Position numbers and translations under genes: made by a program | Source: a virus | Direction: 5' to 3' (one strand) | Virus record (IMG/VR): IMGVR_UViG_3300031851_000053 | Span: 1 to 40,823 of that record | DNA: 40,823 nucleotides | Shown: positions 31,646 to 40,083 of the stretch, in pieces | Layout of the letters: each line of letters starts with the position of its first letter | Position numbering within the stretch: the first letter of the stretch is position 1 | Notes under the pieces: model-generated | The model's input: only the letters and a program-made list of their open reading frames with translations | What the model was told of the DNA's origin: nothing | The model's database searches: none

Positions 31646-34099
31646 CTATCTTGCTAAACTGTATTTAAAGGGTGATTCGGCAAATGCCATGTATATAAAT
31701 GTGCCACTACTTAAATTAATATATGTTCCACTTGACCTTAATTTAAATCCATTGCTCAAGAAATCTACTGACCTATTTGTGACATTACTATCTTCTGCAA
31801 AACTACCATTAGCATATAATGTTTGACTTGCTACATTGTCTATATCTCTTGTAGAATCAATAATAACCCAATCATCAGTAGCACTTATTTTTTTAAACAT
31901 AACCCAAGCAGGTCTAAATCCAGTATAAACAAACGTACCATTTGTAGAGCCATTTCCAGTATAACTGCCAAACTTTGAGTAACTCTCTACTGAGTGAAAG
32001 CAGTATGCCAACATTGAGTTTCCATTGCCATTTACCTCTACACCTGCACCTACATAAAAAACAGAATTAGTTGGCGTTGTTGGGTAGTTACTAGTACTAG
32101 TTTCAGCAACAGTATCATTCAAAAACAATTTTTTACCAGTACCAACAGTTTTTGTATATACAGACCAATCATCTGTAACACTTCTATTCTTATGAATTAT
32201 CATTTGTGGTATGTCATTTAATCCATGACCAATAGTAGCACCATTTGTTTGATTGCCAGTATAAGTAACAATGCTAAACCCTGCCGTCGTGTTTGCTTGC
32301 ACACTAGAAGTTATACTTCCAGCCGTGTTAGTAGCGATCACCCCACCATTTGCTTTCCAGTTCCAAGCTACATATGTTGCACTACTGTCATTGCCACTAT
32401 TTATAGTAAAACCATCTGTGTCAAAAGAAGTAATTTGATTAGGTTCATCTTCAGCACCATCACCATTTGTGTATAGCCTTTTGGCAACACCTCTATTAGA
32501 ATCAAATACATTGTGTGAACTTGCACCACTTCTTTTTTTCTGCCAAAGCCAATCAGGCTTAAACCCAACTCCAGTTATAGTTTGTCCACTTGAGCCAGTT
32601 CCAGTATAAAGCACTGTATTAAAATAATCATCAGCTTGTGTATCAGCATTAGGACTTATGGTTGGTTCTGGTAGGTTAGATGTGCATAATGCTAGAGAGC
32701 CTGATGGTGGTGCTGTATGAAACGTACCATTGCCATTTGCATCAGAGTTAGATGTAGCTGTTTCATCTCCAGCAAATGAAGAATCTTGACCAAAGTTCCA
32801 AACAAAAGTAACACCTGAACCATTAGCAGTATTTGCTGTAAATGACCAAGCATCATTAGAACTACCACCAGTAGAAATATCTATTACCCCACTAGAACCC
32901 AATCCAGTTTGTAATGTGCCATCTACATAAAAACTTAACTCTTTATCATCTGCATTTAGAGCTATACCTAAAACTTGGTCATTATTAAAAGCTGTGTAAG
33001 TAGGGTCTGCTAAAGACCCATTTAGTCTACTTTTTGTATCAGTTCCATCCATAAACAAAGTCCAGTTTCCTGTTTCATTTTGTGGATTCTGAACTAAAAA
33101 ATGTTGATAGCCATAATGACCTACATTCATAACACCTATGGAGCAAGAACTGTTTCCTTTTGTTAATACTTCTGCATACCATTTTCCAGAATTTAAATTA
33201 AAAGTTGAAAATTGAGCACCCCAACTTGAACTTAATCCAGCATCTCCATAAGCCAAATTGCCTTCAGACAATGTTGCCATGCCATAAGATGCTCTAAAAT
33301 GTAATGGGTTCATAGTACAAAAGTTATTCTCAGGACTATCAGGCATATCACAGTCAGATGCGACTATACCACTGGATGTAAAATGATTTGTATTGCCACT
33401 TGTATCTGCACCTATTGTTGATGTTGATGCAGTACCAGTTCCAGTTTGGTTAAACTGTAATCTAAAACCATTAGTGCCATATGAGCCAGTATATTCTTTT
33501 GCTATCCATACACCATTTTTAAATTCACCGAAATAAGTTTCATTTAAATATTGATTATCTAAATGTGTAATCTCTGCTAAATAACCATTTAAGTTTGGTG
33601 AACCTCCCCAAGCAGCAATTCCAAATGCTTGCAGTGTTCCACTTCTATTCATACCATAATCATAATTAGGTGGATTATTCCCACTAGCTAAAGTTTCTTC
33701 AACCCCATTTACCCATATTTTTTGAATTGTATTTGCAGCATCAACTGCCCACACAATATGATACCAAGCTGACGTATCTCTATAAAGTCTAGAATTCACA
33801 GGACCATAGGGATTAGCACCACTTGTATCAAAGTAAGTAGTTATTTTATCATCACTACCAAAATAAATTGCAGCAATACCATTATTGCCACTATAACTTC
33901 CACCAGACCATAAATATTGAGTAGTACCAATTTTACTTCTTTTAACCCAAAAACTTGATGTCCACTTTTTTTGATTCCCACTTGAAGATGGTGTCCTTGT
34001 TAGCTTTGAATTACTACCATCAAACCTTAATGATTGTGTGGCAATACCATTGTAAAATTTTTGATTATTATTAAATAACCATGAACTTGAATTAAGCAT
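31646..34099 (-). CDS. Large tail fibre adhesin: LamG-like, SPRY-like and DUF7483-like domains
   Basis: An 817-residue adhesin. Residues about 20-215 form a LamG/concanavalin-like domain (LRFDGSNSKL, WTSSFWVKR, WYHIVWAVD, IWVNGVEE, GYLAEITHLD). Residues about 260-450 resemble a SPRY/B30.2 domain (GKWYAEVL, LGIALNADDKELSFYVDG, TFVWNFGQD). The rest, about 500-817, contains two copies of a module I know as DUF7483-like: VLYTGTGSSGQTITGVGFKPD ... VAWNWKANG, and FGSYTGNGSTNGTFVYTGF ... FIYMAFAE. No enzymatic motif is seen. This is probably the main receptor-binding fibre or side appendage. The start overlaps the stop of the 223-residue fibre gene. Confidence 0.82.
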   Translation of the reverse strand: MLNSSSWLFNNNQKFYNGIATQSLRFDGSNSKLTRTPSSSGNQKKWTSSFWVKRSKIGTTQYLWSGGSYSGNNGIAAIYFGSDDKITTYFDTSGANPYGPVNSRLYRDTSAWYHIVWAVDAANTIQKIWVNGVEETLASGNNPPNYDYGMNRSGTLQAFGIAAWGGSPNLNGYLAEITHLDNQYLNETYFGEFKNGVWIAKEYTGSYGTNGFRLQFNQTGTGTASTSTIGADTSGNTNHFTSSGIVASDCDMPDSPENNFCTMNPLHFRASYGMATLSEGNLAYGDAGLSSSWGAQFSTFNLNSGKWYAEVLTKGNSSCSIGVMNVGHYGYQHFLVQNPQNETGNWTLFMDGTDTKSRLNGSLADPTYTAFNNDQVLGIALNADDKELSFYVDGTLQTGLGSSGVIDISTGGSSNDAWSFTANTANGSGVTFVWNFGQDSSFAGDETATSNSDANGNGTFHTAPPSGSLALCTSNLPEPTISPNADTQADDYFNTVLYTGTGSSGQTITGVGFKPDWLWQKKRSGASSHNVFDSNRGVAKRLYTNGDGAEDEPNQITSFDTDGFTINSGNDSSATYVAWNWKANGGVIATNTAGSITSSVQANTTAGFSIVTYTGNQTNGATIGHGLNDIPQMIIHKNRSVTDDWSVYTKTVGTGKKLFLNDTVAETSTSNYPTTPTNSVFYVGAGVEVNGNGNSMLAYCFHSVESYSKFGSYTGNGSTNGTFVYTGFRPAWVMFKKISATDDWVIIDSTRDIDNVASQTLYANGSFAEDSNVTNRSVDFLSNGFKLRSSGTYINLSSGTFIYMAFAESPFKYSLAR

Positions 34100-34770
34100 T
34101 ATGCAAACCCCAGTTGTGGTGCTCCGAGTAAAATAACATTATTAGCTTTAACAATGTAAGGTACTATATCTATTGCACTATTAGCACTTGATAAAGTTAA
34201 ACCTGAGCCACCTATTGTTTTATAATCTGTAGAAAGACTTATTGTACCTGCACTACCACTTGAAGGTTGTGTGAATATAATACAACCTGTTTGACCTACA
34301 TTACCATCCTCTGTAGAAGGCGTTGCTAGCGTATTAGAGCCTGCTGATAGTGTAATAAAAAAGTTTTCACTAGTATCGAAGTCAAGGGTTAATCCACTAC
34401 TTGTATTTGTTGAAGGTACTTGTGCTTTTGTAAAAGTATTTTTTTCATCGGTAGACACTACATTAGCATTTGATGCTAATTGAGTTTTACCTACACTTCC
34501 ATTAGGTGGGACAACTGTTTGAAGAGCCTTTCCTATATACACAATATAAAAGCTATCTGTACTAGCTACTGCACCTGTCATTGTTAATGTGGTATCTACT
34601 GCAGAGTAAGCTTCTGTAGGCTCTTGTCTCACATTATTCACGAATACTTCTATCTCATTTGAGTTAGCAACCGCATGTGATAGTGTATAGCCTGTACCAC
34701 CGTTACCAGTGATATCTTGTTTAATCATGCTACTATAAGAGTTACTACTTTGATTTCCTACGTATCCCAT
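34099..34770 (-). CDS. Tail fibre protein, 223 aa
   Basis: N-terminus MGYVGNQSSNSYSSMIKQDI is followed by the fibre module GYTLSHAVANSNEIEVFVNN ... TDSFYIVYIGKALQTVVPPNG, shared with the 156-residue fibre protein at 29760-30230. The C-terminal half is a beta-rich tip (TLDFDTSENFFITLSAGS, GQTGCIIFTQPSSG) similar to heads of other marine phage fibres. A GGAG ribosome site precedes the ATG. It overlaps the large adhesin gene by one base, and the two may assemble together. Confidence 0.78.
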   Translation of the reverse strand: MGYVGNQSSNSYSSMIKQDITGNGGTGYTLSHAVANSNEIEVFVNNVRQEPTEAYSAVDTTLTMTGAVASTDSFYIVYIGKALQTVVPPNGSVGKTQLASNANVVSTDEKNTFTKAQVPSTNTSSGLTLDFDTSENFFITLSAGSNTLATPSTEDGNVGQTGCIIFTQPSSGSAGTISLSTDYKTIGGSGLTLSSANSAIDIVPYIVKANNVILLGAPQLGFA

Positions 34771-34779
34771 ATTATTCTC

Positions 34780-35133
34780 CTATGTGCTAATTGCATCCAC
34801 TGCCGATACCCATACGTCAAGACTACTTGCAGTATCCGATACGACATATAATCTGTCTAATGCTTGTACTACAAACTTAGCTCCACCGTCTAAGACCTGC
34901 AGTGTACCCCCTGTTGGGATAGGTGCATCTTTAATATAGTAATGTCTGTTTGCTTCATTATCTGTTGCTCCGTCTATAAGTATATAGACTGAAGCTTTAA
35001 TAGCTAAAGCTGATCTGTTTGCTAAGTTAATACCCACTATCGTATCAAAGCTATCAAAGTTAGCTCCATCAGGGATACCAACAGCTGTTGTTCCGATACT
35101 CTTTTCGGCATATCTTCTAAAATTCTGTGCCAT
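34780..35133 (-). CDS. Fibre or tail-associated protein, 117 aa
   Basis: A small beta-rich protein (MAQNFRRYAEKSIGTTAV, then TIVGINLANRSALAIKASVYI, PIPTGGTLQVLDGGAKFVVQ and LDVWVSAVDAIST). I recall this pattern as a frequent small gene between stalk and tip fibre genes in marine podophages, where it probably forms a compact beta sandwich on the tail. No functional residues can be pointed out. Ribosome site AGGAG; about ten bases from both neighbours. Confidence 0.72.
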   Translation of the reverse strand: MAQNFRRYAEKSIGTTAVGIPDGANFDSFDTIVGINLANRSALAIKASVYILIDGATDNEANRHYYIKDAPIPTGGTLQVLDGGAKFVVQALDRLYVVSDTASSLDVWVSAVDAIST

Positions 35134-35142
35134 CTTATTCTC

Positions 35143-36465
35143 CTATAAAGCTATTGACATGGCTATTGCAAAACCATTTGTTGCATAGCTTGATAAATCT
35201 TGTTGTGCTATTGATTGCCACGTACCTACTGGTGCTCCTGTACCTGAGGGTGCTACCTGACAATAACGTACTGCATTAACCGAAGTACTGTAGTATAAGT
35301 CACCGACTGCTACTGTTTTACCAGCTGCTTCATGTGCATTTTCTGCCGCAGCATCACTTGCATAACTACCATAGTACTTCTCATCAAAGTTAGCTACTGA
35401 AGAAGCCGCTTGATCTGCCCAATACTTTGCTGAGTATTGACCACCAGAAACTGCTGTGGACATAACAAAGTTACCACCACCAAGAGCCCACTGTTTAGCT
35501 GAACCATTTGATTGTCCTGATTGTATTCCTATCGCATATTCTTTAGCACTGTATTCTGTATTATCTACTGTATTAGTTGTATCTGTTGCCCAGTCTTTAG
35601 CACTCCCTCCTCCAGAAGCATTGTCTATTCCAGTACCACCTGTAGCCCAAGCTTTAGAAGAATACTCTGATCCTGTAATAGCTCCGTCTACTTTTATAGC
35701 ATAGTTCTGTGACTTAGTTGCTTCATTTGTAGCAGTTGTTGCACTACTAGCACTCGCAGTAGCACTATTAGCACTAGCGGTTGCACTATTAGCACTTGCA
35801 GTAGCACTGCCACTGGCGTTAGTTTCTGAGGTTGAAGCATTATTAGCTGCAGTTGCTGAGTTACTTGCCTGTGTACTTGCAGTACTTGCACTGCCTGCTG
35901 CTGCAGTTGCACTATTACCAGCATTTGTTTCAGCAGTCTCTGCATTTGTCTCAGCTGTTTCTGCCGCTGTTTGAGCGACCACTGCTGCATTCTTTGCAGT
36001 TGTTGCTAATGAGGCATTTGTAGTTGCATTGTTAGCCTGAGTAGTTGCCGTAGAAGCACTTGTACTCGCACTTGTTGCACTACCTGCTGCTGCACTTTCA
36101 GATGCTGCTGCATTAGTTGCACTCGTATTTGCCGCAGTTGCTTTTGCAGTTGCAGTTGCCGCATCTGCCGCAGTTGTACTCGCACTAGTTGCTGCTGCAT
36201 TTTGAGAAACAAGAGCTGCTGCAGCACTCGTACTCGCTTCACTTGCTTTAGTAGTTGCAGTTGTAGCTGAAGTACTTGCAGTAGTGGCACTTGTTGCCGC
36301 ATTTGTTTCTGAAGTCTTTGCGTTTGTTGCAGCCGCTTGTGCTGCGAGGACGTCTGCTCCGACTAGATCAGGAATACCATCTATCTTAGTATCACTAAAC
36401 AAGCCACCGCTAGCAGAATTCTCTGTTGCACCTGTAAAACTTCCAGGTCTTGCTGCAGTTGTCAT
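35143..36465 (-). CDS. Tail fibre stalk protein, Ala/Ser/Thr-rich coiled coil, 440 aa
   Basis: Residues about 30-250 are a very regular Ala/Ser/Thr/Asn-rich stretch ([37 protein letters not shown]), the pattern of a trimeric fibre shaft as in lambda Stf. It is followed by repeated short units around [21 protein letters not shown] and [10 protein letters not shown], with spacer sequences SAKDWA and [10 protein letters not shown], and a tip segment ([26 protein letters not shown]). The N-terminus ([17 protein letters not shown]) would attach to the adaptor or nozzle. The start overlaps the adaptor stop by one base. It is probably the stalk that carries one or more of the small tip proteins. Confidence 0.85.
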   Translation of the reverse strand: MTTAARPGSFTGATENSASGGLFSDTKIDGIPDLVGADVLAAQAAATNAKTSETNAATSATTASTSATTATTKASEASTSAAAALVSQNAAATSASTTAADAATATAKATAANTSATNAAASESAAAGSATSASTSASTATTQANNATTNASLATTAKNAAVVAQTAAETAETNAETAETNAGNSATAAAGSASTASTQASNSATAANNASTSETNASGSATASANSATASANSATASASSATTATNEATKSQNYAIKVDGAITGSEYSSKAWATGGTGIDNASGGGSAKDWATDTTNTVDNTEYSAKEYAIGIQSGQSNGSAKQWALGGGNFVMSTAVSGGQYSAKYWADQAASSVANFDEKYYGSYASDAAAENAHEAAGKTVAVGDLYYSTSVNAVRYCQVAPSGTGAPVGTWQSIAQQDLSSYATNGFAIAMSIAL

Positions 36466-37340
36466 TATATTAACCCTCTTCCGTTAAAGTTTACTTGTAG
36501 ATTACCACCAGATGCGTTCCTCTTTCCATCTTCGTCATTAAGTTCTTTTATCTCATTAAAAAACATTGTGCCATATTTTTGAGCCTGATCATCTTCTTGT
36601 GTAAATGAAAATATTTCTGCAAGAGCACCCATAAGTAATACTCTCTCATTTTGATCTCTGAGCCAGTTAGGTACGAGTGTTCCTATATAGTATGCACTTG
36701 TCACAGTACCACCTACATCTGCTGCTTGTGCATCTGATTGTGTAGCGTAAGCAGTAGTTCCTGTCGCACTATTAAAGTATAGTAAGGCAGAGCCCTCTAC
36801 ACCTGAACCAGCCCCAGTTGTAGTTAAAAATCCAGCATTATAGTTTAATACTGTCACTGCGTACAAGGCATTTAGTGCAGGTAATCGTCTATAGTATAAC
36901 AATTCTATGCTGTTTGCCTGACCTGTACTATTAAATCCAGGTGTGAGTAAAAGTATATTTCTCTGTCTTGACCAGTAATTCATGTTGGAATATTTTTCTG
37001 CATTAACATCATTAAATGTTCTTATGTCTAACTTCTCATTAAATACTCTAAGTGCTTTACCTTCACTGTCTAATTCTTTTATCTGTATAAATTCTATTAA
37101 GTCAAAAGGCAGTTGTAATTCTGTTATGGTCAAACCGCTTTGACCTGTTGTAGTTGCAGTAGTTAGTAACGAACTCTCGTACACTGCTACGTTTTCTAAA
37201 GGAGGAACTCTAAGGGTTCTGTAAGCCTTATCCGCAGCATACTTTAAACAATCTTGAATGATTGCATCACTCACAACTTCTTCGTCTCGGTTACACCAAT
37301 TTCTAACAAGCGTAGTGAGTTGAGTATATGTTAATGCCAT
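36465..37340 (-). CDS. Head-tail adaptor protein (T7 gp11 / P22 gp4-like role), 291 aa
   Basis: Starts [20 protein letters not shown], then an N-terminal helical region ([20 protein letters not shown]) and beta-rich part ([29 protein letters not shown]), ending in a helical segment ([30 protein letters not shown]). This order matches adaptor proteins of T7-like and marine podophages, which bind the portal from below and connect to the nozzle and fibres. The call is based on pattern and on its place between head genes and the stalk fibre. I could not align it residue by residue. Confidence 0.75.
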   Translation of the reverse strand: MALTYTQLTTLVRNWCNRDEEVVSDAIIQDCLKYAADKAYRTLRVPPLENVAVYESSLLTTATTTGQSGLTITELQLPFDLIEFIQIKELDSEGKALRVFNEKLDIRTFNDVNAEKYSNMNYWSRQRNILLLTPGFNSTGQANSIELLYYRRLPALNALYAVTVLNYNAGFLTTTGAGSGVEGSALLYFNSATGTTAYATQSDAQAADVGGTVTSAYYIGTLVPNWLRDQNERVLLMGALAEIFSFTQEDDQAQKYGTMFFNEIKELNDEDGKRNASGGNLQVNFNGRGLI

Positions 37341-37349
37341 ATCTTACTC

Positions 37350-37691
37350 CTAAGTGTTGATTACTAAATCACGATATTCAGTCATAAGAATACTTCTAAG
37401 CTTAGTTAGGTTAGCTGGATTACTCATAAAGTTAGTATCATGTAGATCTAATTTATGTTTCTGTAATATATCTAAAGCCACAATATCTGGTATCGTAGCA
37501 AGCTTTCTATAACCACCTTTAGTCTTTCCAAAGTAATCTTGTCTGTCTCTCTCGTTCTTAGCGTGTTCTTTATATTGTGTTATATCTTGTTTTGCTTCCC
37601 ATTCGGCTGATTGTAGATCAAAGCCAGCCTTAATAGACTCCTTTTGATCTACAGTAGCACTTGAGAATGCAAAGTTATTTTCTTTTGCCAT
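37350..37691 (-). CDS. Small head-region protein, 113 aa
   Basis: A charged, helical protein (DQKESIKAGFDLQSAEWEAK, QYKEHAKNERDRQDYFG, then IPDIVALDILQKHKLDL and TKLRSILMTEYRDLV). I do not recognise the family. It lies between the head genes and the adaptor, so a connector, packaging or assembly role is possible. No membrane segment or signal is present. Confidence 0.72.
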   Translation of the reverse strand: MAKENNFAFSSATVDQKESIKAGFDLQSAEWEAKQDITQYKEHAKNERDRQDYFGKTKGGYRKLATIPDIVALDILQKHKLDLHDTNFMSNPANLTKLRSILMTEYRDLVINT

Positions 37692-37705
37692 GCCCTCAAT
37701 CTCCT

Positions 37706-37984
37706 TTATGGTCCAACGCTTTCATCTGTAATATAATTAAAGTGACCGTTATTATTAAAGTAACCTAGTCTCGCTTTAATTCCTGTTCCTAACACAACTG
37801 CTGGAATTGTTGGTACTCCTCCAGAAGCTAGTGGTGAAAAATGAGTCACCTTTCTTGTTGCACCTGTCTTAGTACCACTGTTTCCGCTAACCGAAGTCGC
37901 TGCTTGTGTAACTTTAAAGGTGCAACTAGTTGTTGGAACATGTGTAACGACTCCTGCCGCTGATATATGTTCTATATATTGCAT
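37706..37984 (-). CDS. Small beta-rich head-region protein, 92 aa
   Basis: A 92-residue, beta-strand-rich protein (MQYIEHISAAGVVTHVPTTS, FKVTQAATSV, KVTHFSPLASGG, GTGIKARLGYFNNNGHFNYI). It has no charged helix, signal or membrane segment. The small beta fold and its place after the capsid and basic head genes would fit a head decoration or head-completion protein, but this is inferred from position only. Confidence 0.68.
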   Translation of the reverse strand: MQYIEHISAAGVVTHVPTTSCTFKVTQAATSVSGNSGTKTGATRKVTHFSPLASGGVPTIPAVVLGTGIKARLGYFNNNGHFNYITDESVGP

Positions 37985-37998
37985 TTTAATACCTTCTC

Positions 37999-38205
37999 CT
38001 ATTTAGTTCGTTTAATATTAGCTCCACAGCTTTTATAACCTGAATCTCCTACATAAGTTCCAGAAGAAGCATACATAGGTTTTGTTTTACCACCGCCCAT
38101 TTTATACTGTGTTTTCATTTCCATGCCAGTTTTTTTAGCATAGTCTTTAGCCATTTGTTTTCCTTTAGCATCATAACCAAAGCTTTTATTTCCTACCATT
38201 GGCAT
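37999..38205 (-). CDS. Small Lys/Gly-rich head-region protein, 68 aa
   Basis: The open frame extends back to 38376 inside the upstream gene, but the ATG at 38205 lies eight bases after a GGGAG ribosome site and follows the upstream stop, so I chose it. The product (MPMVGNKSFGYDAKGKQMAK, then KKTGMEMKTQYKMGGGKTKP) is basic. Its C-terminal MYASSGTYVGDSGYKSCG resembles the end of the 221-residue Lys-rich protein just upstream (MYESKGTMGGVKKSKYYSKGG), suggesting the two are related. Function unknown. Confidence 0.7.
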   Translation of the reverse strand: MPMVGNKSFGYDAKGKQMAKDYAKKTGMEMKTQYKMGGGKTKPMYASSGTYVGDSGYKSCGANIKRTK

Positions 38206-38209
38206 AACA

Positions 38210-38875
38210 TTATCTCCCTGTAAAGACTGTACCGCCTTTGCTATAATATTTAGATTTCTTAACTCCACCCATTGTACCTTTACTTTCATACATAGGTGCT
38301 TCTGCCTTCTTTTTCTTTTGACCAAAGTCTTGACCTGCAGCATTCTTTTTATTTTTAGCTGAAGTAGTCTTAGCATAATTTTCTTTAGACATAAAGTTTT
38401 TAGCTTTAAGACCTCTTTTCTCTAAACCTTTTTTAGTAAAGTCTGCATCATAAGAGCTACTATTAGCTATATTACTTTTACTTTTCTTTTTCATAGGAAC
38501 TTTTTTCTTAGTTGTACCTACTACAGGTTTCATTTTACCTTCTTTCTTTTTATAGATTTCACTATCTTCTGAAAAAGAAATTTTCTTAGGCTTAATGCTT
38601 TTAGGTCTTGATTTTGGTTTAGCTACTTCTTTATTATATTTTCTAAGCTTGCTATCACCACCACCAGCAAATTTAACATTACCTTCTTTATCTTGTATAC
38701 GGCTAGGCTGTTTACCGATTTCACTTTTTAGCTTTGCTTTTTTCTTTTCTTGAAGCTTTTGATAAGGACTCTTTTTATTTTCAGGTCTTTTCTTTTTAGA
38801 TGCTGTAAACAAAGATCCTATCTTCTCAAAAAAAGTTTTTTTCTTAGTATCTTTTTTTGGATTTGGATAAGCCAT
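38210..38875 (-). CDS. Lys-rich basic virion-region protein, 221 aa
   Basis: An extremely basic protein: about a quarter to a third of residues are Lys or Arg, in clusters such as KKDTKKKTFFEKIG, KPKSRPKSIKPKKIS and KKKVPMKKKSKSN, with Ser/Asn/Gly linkers and almost no hydrophobic core. It resembles histone-tail-like or DNA-condensing proteins and is probably disordered until bound. It is the first gene after the capsid terminator, so it should be made late. Residues near 125-145 echo the start of the 65-residue basic protein at 25277-25474, and its end echoes the 68-residue protein downstream. Packaging with DNA is an inference. Confidence 0.75.
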   Translation of the reverse strand: MAYPNPKKDTKKKTFFEKIGSLFTASKKKRPENKKSPYQKLQEKKKAKLKSEIGKQPSRIQDKEGNVKFAGGGDSKLRKYNKEVAKPKSRPKSIKPKKISFSEDSEIYKKKEGKMKPVVGTTKKKVPMKKKSKSNIANSSSYDADFTKKGLEKRGLKAKNFMSKENYAKTTSAKNKKNAAGQDFGQKKKKAEAPMYESKGTMGGVKKSKYYSKGGTVFTGR

Positions 38876-38891
38876 ATTATACTCCTAATAT

Positions 38892-38921
38892 AAAAAAAGG
38901 GAAGCCATGTTGACTTCCCTT
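38892..38921 (-). terminator. Rho-independent terminator after the major capsid gene
   Basis: On the - strand AAGGGAAG (38921-38914) pairs with CTTCCCTT (38904-38897) around a 9-base loop, followed at once by a run of T (38898-38892). It starts about ten bases after the capsid stop. It should end most transcripts here, raising capsid yield relative to the genes beyond; some read-through must continue to the tail genes unless another promoter lies just downstream. Confidence 0.88.
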
Positions 38922-38931
38922 AAAATAACAG

Positions 38932-40065
38932 TTAATTTAAACCGTAGATAGCACCACAACCTGATGGGTTGCGTACTTCTAGAGTTGCTTCTTCGACCAT
39001 CATTCCTTTAGTTGAATCACCTTGCTGACCTACATCAACTTCTTTTAGAGGTCTTAGTGTTGCCATAGCGAACCACTGTGGATCGTAGATAAGTGCTGAG
39101 AAGTTAGCAACATCAGTTGTTGCACCTAGGTTAGTTGTACCGTTAGTTTGAGTAAACTGAACAGCATTAGTTAATCCCATGATGTAGTTTGGTACTACCA
39201 TTAGATCACCAAAGTCTGACATGTATACGTCTACTGACTGTCTTAACTTTCCTTTCTCATCGATGTTTCTTACAACACCAGTATCGCTGATCATTAAGTC
39301 TGAGAAATCTCTTCTTAACTTAGGAGATATCATTATCTTAGTTGCCTTACCGCCTTCTTCGTAGATTTTCTGCATTACAGAATCAATCTCTGAAAGTGAT
39401 AATGAACCTTTAGCTGGTTGTCCAGCTGCAGCAGCATTTGATTTAATCTTACCAGTACCGTCACCCATTGTTGCTGGGGCTTCCCAACCACCTAAGTAGT
39501 TTACTGTTGCAGTATCATTTATAAATGCCTGATATCCACCTGCAGTTCTTGCGTTTGCGTTTTGAACACCGACCGCACCAGAAACGTTAAACGAATGAAT
39601 CATATCATGCTCGACATCTCTTCTTAGCTCTGTACCTCTTTTCTTTAACTGATATGCATATTCGTCTGCAACACCAGCCTGATCTACAGCTCTTCTAGTT
39701 CCTGACACAGCAATGGTTTTACCGTTAATCTGTGTGTAGTTACCTAGTCTGGTTCTATTTGGTCCACTTTCAGCAAATTTATTTCCGACTGCTGGAGTTC
39801 CAGTACCGCCACCAGCTGCAGGCTGAATGTAATCAGTACCTTCACCAATAGTAGAATTTCCAGGAACTTCTAACTTGTCTGTTTGCCATTCGTGATAAAT
39901 AGCAGTTGCTTTTGCACTGCCGATTGATGACATAAAAGGAGTTTCATCCCTTGTTATCATCGTGATAAAATTTGCAAGATCTTCTCTTTGTGAGACATCT
40001 TTGCCTGTACCCCTAGCTGGACCTTGTGGACCGCCAGTTCCTCTTACGCCTAATACGTTAGTCAT
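38932..40065 (-). CDS. Major capsid protein (SU10/DUF5309-type HK97 fold)
   Basis: Main head protein. The 377 residues follow the SU10-type major capsid pattern: an N-terminal arm with SQREDLANFITMITRDETPF, then YHEWQTDKLEVPGNSTIGEG, NRTRLGNYTQINGKTIAVSG, the spine helix DEYAYQLKKRGTELRRDVEH, a Gly/Ala/Thr-rich loop, and the C-terminal A domain (LSEIDSVMQKIYEEGG, YMSDFGDLMVVPNYIM, PQWFAMATLRPLKEVDV). There is no protease gene or cleavable delta domain in view. A very strong ribosome site (GGAGGG) precedes the ATG and a terminator follows the gene, as expected for the most abundant virion protein. The scaffold-like gene lies upstream. Confidence 0.9.
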   Translation of the reverse strand: MTNVLGVRGTGGPQGPARGTGKDVSQREDLANFITMITRDETPFMSSIGSAKATAIYHEWQTDKLEVPGNSTIGEGTDYIQPAAGGGTGTPAVGNKFAESGPNRTRLGNYTQINGKTIAVSGTRRAVDQAGVADEYAYQLKKRGTELRRDVEHDMIHSFNVSGAVGVQNANARTAGGYQAFINDTATVNYLGGWEAPATMGDGTGKIKSNAAAAGQPAKGSLSLSEIDSVMQKIYEEGGKATKIMISPKLRRDFSDLMISDTGVVRNIDEKGKLRQSVDVYMSDFGDLMVVPNYIMGLTNAVQFTQTNGTTNLGATTDVANFSALIYDPQWFAMATLRPLKEVDVGQQGDSTKGMMVEEATLEVRNPSGCGAIYGLN

Positions 40066-40083
40066 TGTATACCCTCCGAGGTA

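Noticed and set aside
35694-36302. Repetitive DNA in the stalk gene, and Gln/Leu-rich shadow ORFs there
   Set aside because: The periodicity is explained by Ala/Ser/Thr codon repetition of a coiled-coil stalk. Units are irregular, so it is not a CRISPR array or a satellite repeat.
27137-36465. Diversity-generating retroelement acting on the fibre genes
   Set aside because: No reverse transcriptase gene and no obvious template/variable repeat pair are seen in the window.
38206-38376. N-terminal extension of the 68-aa head-region gene
   Set aside because: This part overlaps the 221-aa gene in another frame. A ribosome site eight bases before 38205 supports the shorter protein.
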